Positions 58,541 through 64,000 of a stretch of 64,000 bases of DNA are shown piece after piece. Source of the stretch: Dugong dugon (Eukaryota > Chordata > Mammalia > Sirenia > Dugongidae); assembly GCA_030035585.1 (NCBI GenBank), contig CM057469.1, forward strand, positions 119,266,650 through 119,330,649, in the 5' to 3' direction. The first letter of the stretch is position 1; each line of letters begins with the position of its first letter. The notes below the pieces were generated by a model, which saw nothing but the letters and a program-made list of their open reading frames with translations, was not told the DNA's origin and ran no database searches. Position numbers and translations under genes: made by a program.

Positions 58541-58950
58541 ACTAAAAAAAAATTGTAAATACAGCAAAAGAGTTTATTCCAAGAAACAGTCATCTCAGGA
58601 TAAACTATAATGGCAAAAAGAGAAACGACTCAAATATTAGCATTAATCGAATACATTAAACTACATCAATACCAAAAACATTAAAACTAATATTATGTTT
58701 ATGTAGAATTTTAATAAAATGCCAAATGCTTCTGACATTTATCTAAATAAAGCAGCATAGAAGTATGTATATATAATATTCTGAAAACTGTTACTAATAT
58801 CCATGTATAAATACTGTAAGAAAATATAACATTATAATTGCACTGGCATTCTGTGAATGATGTGATTACAGAGGATTTTTATTTATATCTGTTCAGGAAT
58901 ATTCATGATATAAACATTTATCTCAGTTAAAAATATAAGTCCAAAAACTG
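58541..58950. other. No recognised feature
   Basis: AT-rich, no gene. Confidence 0.45.
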
Positions 58951-59170
58951 GTAACTTCATGTGTTGCTTCTCACCCTCTTGCTTCACCTTAGTTCAGGCA
59001 CCATCAGAGCCCAAGTGTACAGCAGCGAACACCTCCTAAAACCATTTCTTGATTTTCAGCCCTTTCCACCTACCTTCACCTGAGTGTTCTCCACACTGCA
59101 GACCTTGTGATCTTTCTAAGATGTAAATGTGAGCTCATAATTTTCCAAGAGTTGCGGTGGACATTATTGT
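58951..59170 (-). mobile_element. L2-like fragment, antisense
   Basis: 'tccacactgcagaccttgtg' and 'atctttctaagatgtaaatg' are the complement of an L2-like stretch. Confidence 0.45.
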
Positions 59171-60044
59171 TTGTCCATTCTCCATTTTCCCTATCACTTT
59201 TCCCAGTATTTTCTTTTAGGCATCCCTTGCTCCTGCATGAAAAGCATAAAGTTTGGGAAAACTATATTTCTCCACCACCTCACTTGCTGTTCAAGGGGTT
59301 AACCTACTGGTCCAAGGTTAATATTATTCCACTTCTCATCAACAGTTCCCTATGCCCATGGCTGGGGTCATCAAGTCAGTATTCCCTGGTAAAGAGTATC
59401 TCAAGTATGGAGATGGAACCAAATTCAGGACAATGAAATATAAAGAGGATGTTTTCTACAGACTTTAGGAAAGGAAGTTGATTCTAGGAAAAAGCTACTT
59501 TTATTCTGGATATTTCCAAAAGCCTGGGCCATTTATTCAGCAAGTGAGAAGGCAGCATGTGTAGGAATCCAACCTATCGATGAGAGTACAGATGAGAGAA
59601 TCTCAAGGAGACAGCACTAGAGATATTGGGTTGAGTCACCCCCAAAGCTCTTTCTCCCTTTGAGCTTAAAGTTACATGAACCCATTGGCTTCTCTTCAGC
59701 TGAGAACATCCGACAGCAAAGAAACCAGTGCAGCGTTTTGTTCTCAGCCTTTTTCAAACTATGTCTCCAAAGGAAACATGAGTGCTCCAAAATCTGGGAA
59801 CAGTTACCAGCATTGCTTGCTGATAGATGCTCAGGAAGATATCGCCATTGATGTCTCCTGAAGCTTCAACAGTGACCAGTAATTGCTCAAAACACAAAAT
59901 GATTTGTGTGTGTGTGTATAATTTATACATAAACATATTTATGTAGCAACTTTATTTGTTTTGCTGTAAATGTTTGCATTCAGTGAAGTCCTGCACTGTA
60001 GGTTGATTTGTAAATGTTTACTAGTGCAACAATGGAGCAAACTG
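59171..60044. other. No gene recognised
   Basis: The overlapping ORFs at 59660-59861 have no domain. A TG repeat lies at about 59906-59918. Confidence 0.45.
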
Positions 60045-60255
60045 GGTAGAACATAGGAATCAGAGTCAGGCATTTCTGAGTAGAAACTGGTCTCAGCGTT
60101 TGGATGCTGATTATCCTCAGGCATATGAACTTGTTTATTCTTCTAAAATATGGATGTGTAATCCCTACAGGGTTTTTCTAACGATTAGAGATAATATATG
60201 TAAAACATTCAGTACAATTCCTTCTACATAATAAGTTTTGATAAATAGTGGTTTT
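60045..60255 (+). mobile_element. MIR SINE
   Basis: 'aatcagagtcaggcatttct', then 'ttctaaaatatggatgtgta', then 'aaacattcagtacaattcct', in MIR order over nearly the full length. Confidence 0.72.
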
Positions 60256-60600
60256 ACAAATGTTTTTTGCTGCTCCTGTTATTATTATAAATCACCCTTC
60301 AGTTTAGAATATCTGCCAGGTTATATTCTTTAATATAATTCTTCTATATTTTCATAAAAGGAAAAAAATACTAACTGAACTAAACATCTCAGCTGTTGAA
60401 CTGAAACCAAAATTCATGTTTGTTTTATTTCAGTTACTCTGAAAATGTGTGAGGTTAGGGATTTGGGGAAGTAAGGAGTTTGCAATAAAATATGTAGATA
60501 GGGTGGAGTTTGGGGAGTGATTAAGGGGAAAGATGCGGGTGAAATGAATAGGGGAAGAACTAGAAAGTAAGATGCTTTGCCATATTTTTAACTGAGTTTT
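60256..60600. other. No recognised feature
   Basis: No gene seen. Confidence 0.5.
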
Positions 60601-60634
60601 AGCACAACATCGTTCAAATTACTATAGCTATTTT

Positions 60635-60807
60635 GGAAATCCTGGTGGCGTAGTGGTTAAGAGCTATGGCTGCTAACCAAAAGGTCGCCAGTGCGAATTC
60701 ACCAGGCGCTCCTTGAAAACCGTATGGGCCAGTTCTACTCTATCCTATTAGGTCGCTATGAGTTGGAATCGACTCGATGGCAATGGGGGTTTGGTTCAGT
60801 TTTGGTT
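60635..60807 (+). mobile_element. AfroSINE inside a MIR
   Basis: Well preserved from 'ggaaatcctggtggcg' to 'gttggaatcgactcgatgg'. Flanked by 'tagctat' and 'gagctat', a likely target duplication within an older MIR. Confidence 0.92.
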
Positions 60808-60930
60808 AGAGCTATCTTACAGATGAAGAAGCTGAGACTCAAACAATTAAAGTAATTTGCCTTAGAGCACATGACTTATAAGTCACAAAGCCACAATTTA
60901 AACCGGAGTCTTTATAAACTTTTAAAGCTG
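60808..60930 (+). mobile_element. MIR fragment
   Basis: 'cttacagatgaagaagctga' and 'attaaagtaatttgcctt' are the MIR core. The left part probably lies before the SINE. Confidence 0.72.
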
Positions 60931-61340
60931 TACTTTTCCTACTATGAGATTTGTGCTCAAACTAAATATTAAGAGTCATTGTCCATTAAACTTTCATGGC
61001 AGAGGAAGATCAATGTATCGGAAATGTTAATAGTTTCTCAAAAGCTAAAATGGAGAAAAATGCTAATGGCTGCCTAGGCTAACCTCCCATTTATGTAAAA
61101 TTAATACAATTTAGTGAAAATAAATCTAATTTTCTAATACTAAATTTCTCATGAATGTGTTTCTTACATAAAGGAAAGAAATACCTCATGAGATAATTAT
61201 TTCCACAAACCATAATACACAGTAACATGGAAAAGAAAAAAAAACTTATTTGTACACTATAGCTACAGCAATTTAAGCACACTGAATTCTTAAAATATAA
61301 AGTCAGAAAGGAAATGGACAAAAATAAAGGAATTTTGGAC
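60931..61340. other. No recognised feature
   Basis: AT-rich. The minus ORF at 61091-61384 has no domain and runs into a SINE. Confidence 0.45.
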
Positions 61341-61515
61341 TTAAAAAAAAAAAACCTGTTGCCATCAGGTTGATTCCAACTCATAGTGACCCTATAGCAA
61401 CCCTATAGGACAGAGTAGAACTGCACCATAGGATTTCCAAGAGAGGCTAGTGAATTCCAACTCCTGACTTTATTGTTAGCAGCCAAGCTCTTAACCAGTA
61501 CACCAACAGGGCTCC
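61341..61515 (-). mobile_element. AfroSINE, antisense
   Basis: A-run, then 'ctgttgccatcaggttga', to 'ccaacagggctcc'. It carries a small duplication, 'accctatagcaaccctatag', at about 61389-61408. Confidence 0.9.
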
Positions 61516-61900
61516 ATTATGATTTACCACCAATATTTAAGTAATACTGCAATATTTCAATCAACATACAAAAAAATTAACACAAATACATCTAATTATC
61601 TAGAATTGAAAAGAACAGGGTAAATAAGAAGAAAACTTGCTTGATATATCAAATTTCAATGAAATACTTTCTGGATCTCACATGTAAATCTCATCTACCG
61701 TATATTTGAAGGATGACCACTGATTGTCTCACTATCTCCCTCTTTTCTTTAAGGCATTCCAAAATATCAAAGCATAAATTCACCTGTGCCATTTCTCATC
61801 CCTACCCTACAAAGCATTGACACTTACATTTACTAGCAAGTCATTCATTCAGTCATTCGTGTGTTTGACGATCATTGGTTTCTTTTATGCACACAGAACA
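61516..61900. other. No recognised feature
   Basis: No gene or named repeat. Confidence 0.5.
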
Positions 61901-62366
61901 TGGGTTATTATGGATTGAAAATGTGTCCCCCCCAAATATGCATCAACTTGACTAGGCCATGATTAACAGTATTGTGTGATTGTCCACCATTTTATCATCT
62001 GAGGTGATTTTCCTATGTATTGTAATCTACAAGATTAGGTTGTATCTTGAGTCAATCTTTTTTTAGATATAAAAGAGAGAAGTGAGCAGAGAGATAAAAA
62101 GAACTCATGCCACCAATAAATCATGCCAGAAGCAGAGCACATCCTTTGGATTCAAGGTCCCTGCACTGAAAATCTCCTAGACCAGGAGAAGACTGATGAC
62201 AAAGACCTTCCTCCAGAGTCAACAGAGAGAGAAAGCCTTCCCCTGGAACTGGTGCCCTGAATTCAGATTGCTATCCTCCTAGGCTGTGAAATAATAAATT
62301 TCTGTTTGTTAAAGCCATTCACTCATGGTTTTTCTGTTATAGCAGCACTAGATAACTAAGATAACA
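61901..62366 (+). mobile_element. MaLR-type solo LTR (family B)
   Basis: 'ttatggattgaaaatgtgtc' plus a C-run at the start and 'ttctgttatagcagcacta' near the end give a MaLR layout. Sense counterpart of 15439-15956. AATAAATTT at about 62291 is a likely poly(A) signal. Edges are approximate. Confidence 0.68.
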
Positions 62367-62439
62367 GCATTAGGCTCTGTTAGGCATACAAAACAAATAC
62401 CATCTTAGACTCAATTCCAGGAGTCTACCAGCCCATGAC

Positions 62440-62485
62440 TTGCTGAATTAGAATCAACTCCTTAGCAATGAATTTTTTTTTCTGT
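62440..62485 (+). mobile_element. AfroSINE tail scrap
   Basis: 'gaattagaatcaactcctta' plus a T-run resembles the SINE 3' end. Confidence 0.4.
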
Positions 62486-62782
62486 TTGTTTTTTGTGTAC
62501 CTGAGAGTTGGTATCTAATGGACCTGGCCACATAATCTGGGTAATTATATGAGGCAGCATATTACAAGGGCTGAAAGGGAAAGTGAAGATACCAAATCCC
62601 AGAGCAAGTCCAAGAATAAAGATATTATTTTGCACTTCGGTTTTATGGAAGACAGCACAAAAGTGATGTCACTTGAACTGGGCCTTGGAAAATAAGTTAG
62701 ACCTCCTGAAACAGGTATCAAAATTACCCAGATTAAAAAAATTAGAGCTTCATTATCTTTACTCAAAAAAATTGTAAACCTA
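62486..62782. other. No recognised feature
   Basis: The minus ORF at 62545-62910 has no domain and runs into the antisense of an L1. Confidence 0.5.
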
Positions 62783-64000
62783 CCCAAACTCATTCTACGA
62801 AGCCAGCATAACCCTGATACCAAAACCAGGTAAAGACACCACAGAAATATTACAGACCAATATCCTTCACGAACATTGAAGCAAAAATCCTCAAAAAAAA
62901 TTCTAGCCAATAGAATTCAGCACCATATCAAAAAAATAATTCACCATGATCAAGTGGGATTTATACCAGGTATGTGGGGATGGTTCAAAATTAGAAAAAC
63001 AGTCAATGTAATCCATCACATAAATAAAACAAAAGACAAGAACCACGTGATCTTATCCATCAATGCAGAAAAGGCATTTGACAAAGTGTAACACCGATTC
63101 ACGACAAAAACTCTCAACAAAATAGGTACAGAAGGGAAATTCCTCAGTATAATTAAGGGCATTTATACAAAGCCAACAGCCAATATCATCCTAAATGGAG
63201 AGTCTTTGAAACATTCCCCTTGAGAACGGGAACCAAACAAGGATGCCTTTTATCACCACTCTTACCCAACATTGTGCTGGAGGTCCTAGCCAGAGCAATT
63301 AGGCTAGAAAAGGAAATACAAGACATCCAAATTGGTAGGGAAGAAGTCAAAGTATCTCTATTTGCAGACGATATGATCTTATATGCAGAAAACCACAAAG
63401 AATCCACAAGAAAACTATTGGAACTAATAAAAGATTTCAGCAAAGTTTCAGGATACAGGAGAAACATACAAAAATCAGTTGAATTCCTTTACACCAACAA
63501 AGAGAACCTCGAAGAGGAAATCACCAAATCAATACCATTTACAATAGCCCCCAAGAAGATAAAATACTTAAAAATAAATCTAACCAGAGATGTAACAGAT
63601 CTATACAATGAAAACTACAAGACGCTACTGCAAGAAACCAGAAGAGACCTGCGTAAGTGGAAAAACATACCTTGCTCATGGATAGGTAGACTCAACATTG
63701 TGAAAACGTCAGTTCTACCCAAAGCGATCTATAGATACAATGCAATCGAGATGCAAATTCCACTGGCATTTTTTAACGAGATGGAGAAAAAAATCACCAA
63801 CTTCATATGGAAAGGGAAGATGCCCTGGATAATAAAGTGTTACTAAAGAAAAAGAACAAAGTGAGAGGCCTCACACTACCTGATTTTAGAACCTATTACA
63901 CTGCCATGATAGTCAAAACAGCCTGGTACTGGTACAACAGATCATAGACCAATGGAACAGAATTGATTATCCAGACGTAAACTCATCCACCTAGGATCAG
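62783..64000 (+). mobile_element. 5'-truncated L1, running off the window
   Basis: Starts inside ORF2 at 'aaactcattctacgaagcc', matching about 51583 of the full-length L1. It is more diverged from the 1-4 kb and 47-55 kb copies than those are from each other, so it is an older or different subfamily. The 3' end is outside the window. Confidence 0.9.
62786..64000 (+). pseudogene. L1 ORF2 fragment (RT), broken
   Basis: Frames at 62876-63091 (AFDKV end of the RT palm) and 63220-63846 (208 residues). The latter carries [10 protein letters not shown] and an intact FADD box at 63361-63372, then [13 protein letters not shown] and FIWKGK. A stop at 63089, a frame change before 63220 and a stop at 63844 break it. 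The reading continues in another frame with [11 protein letters not shown] to the window end. Confidence 0.9.

Noticed and set aside
59660..59861. Two overlapping plus ORFs with ordinary amino-acid composition
   Set aside because: Short, no domain, no splice or promoter context.
1..64000. CRISPR arrays, operons, Shine-Dalgarno sites, terminators
   Set aside because: The window is clearly vertebrate. The direct repeats present are SINEs, target duplications and microsatellites.

Overview
The window looks like intergenic or intronic DNA from an afrotherian mammal, most likely an elephant or a close relative. The main evidence is about 30 copies of one tRNA-derived SINE whose 5' end resembles 'ggagccctggtggcgcag' and whose 3' end resembles 'gagtcggaatcgactcgac'. 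That is the AfroSINE family. The window also holds BovB-like RTE retrotransposons with the same kind of 3' tail, and several L1 elements with afrotherian-type UTRs. No host protein-coding exon, tRNA, rRNA, CRISPR array or prokaryotic feature could be supported. Every ORF of any size that I could place lies in a transposable element.

Layout. 1-4185 is the 3' half of an L1 (ORF2 end and 3' UTR). 4522-7656 holds an ERV-L-type LTR, an antisense L1 3' UTR with a perfect 16-bp target duplication, and an MLT1-like LTR. About 8986-14640 is an antisense ERV-L-like provirus remnant with a truncated 3' LTR, polypurine tract, integrase, RNase H, RT, protease and a probable gag part. It is split at 13025-13602 by a composite LTR plus L1-3'-end insertion. 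15439-31800 contains MaLR-type and ERV1-type LTRs, L2 and MIR fossils, RTE copies on both strands and many AfroSINEs. 30390-37150 carries two very old antisense L1 pieces, one split by an internally deleted younger L1 (33288-35865). 37340-46580 is a milder mix of SINE, MIR, MER5A and RTE, and includes the most repeat-poor stretch (about 39900-43050). 46971-55054 is a full-length, roughly 8.06-kb L1 with a 12-bp target duplication, a decayed ORF1 and a nearly continuous but frameshifted ORF2. 56031-62366 holds more LTRs, L2, MIR and SINEs. 62783-64000 is the start of another 5'-truncated L1.

How the parts relate. L1 supplies machinery in trans for its own copies and probably for the composite at 13 kb. 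The RTE elements share their 3' tail with AfroSINE, which suggests RTE machinery moved the SINE. Nesting gives a relative order: L2 is older than MIR; the old antisense L1 is older than the deleted L1; the ERV-L provirus is older than the composite; and one AfroSINE is older than the ERV1-like LTR that splits it. I see no new biological system. The best leads are the composite at 13 kb, the deleted L1 at 33 kb, and the L1 UTR modules.
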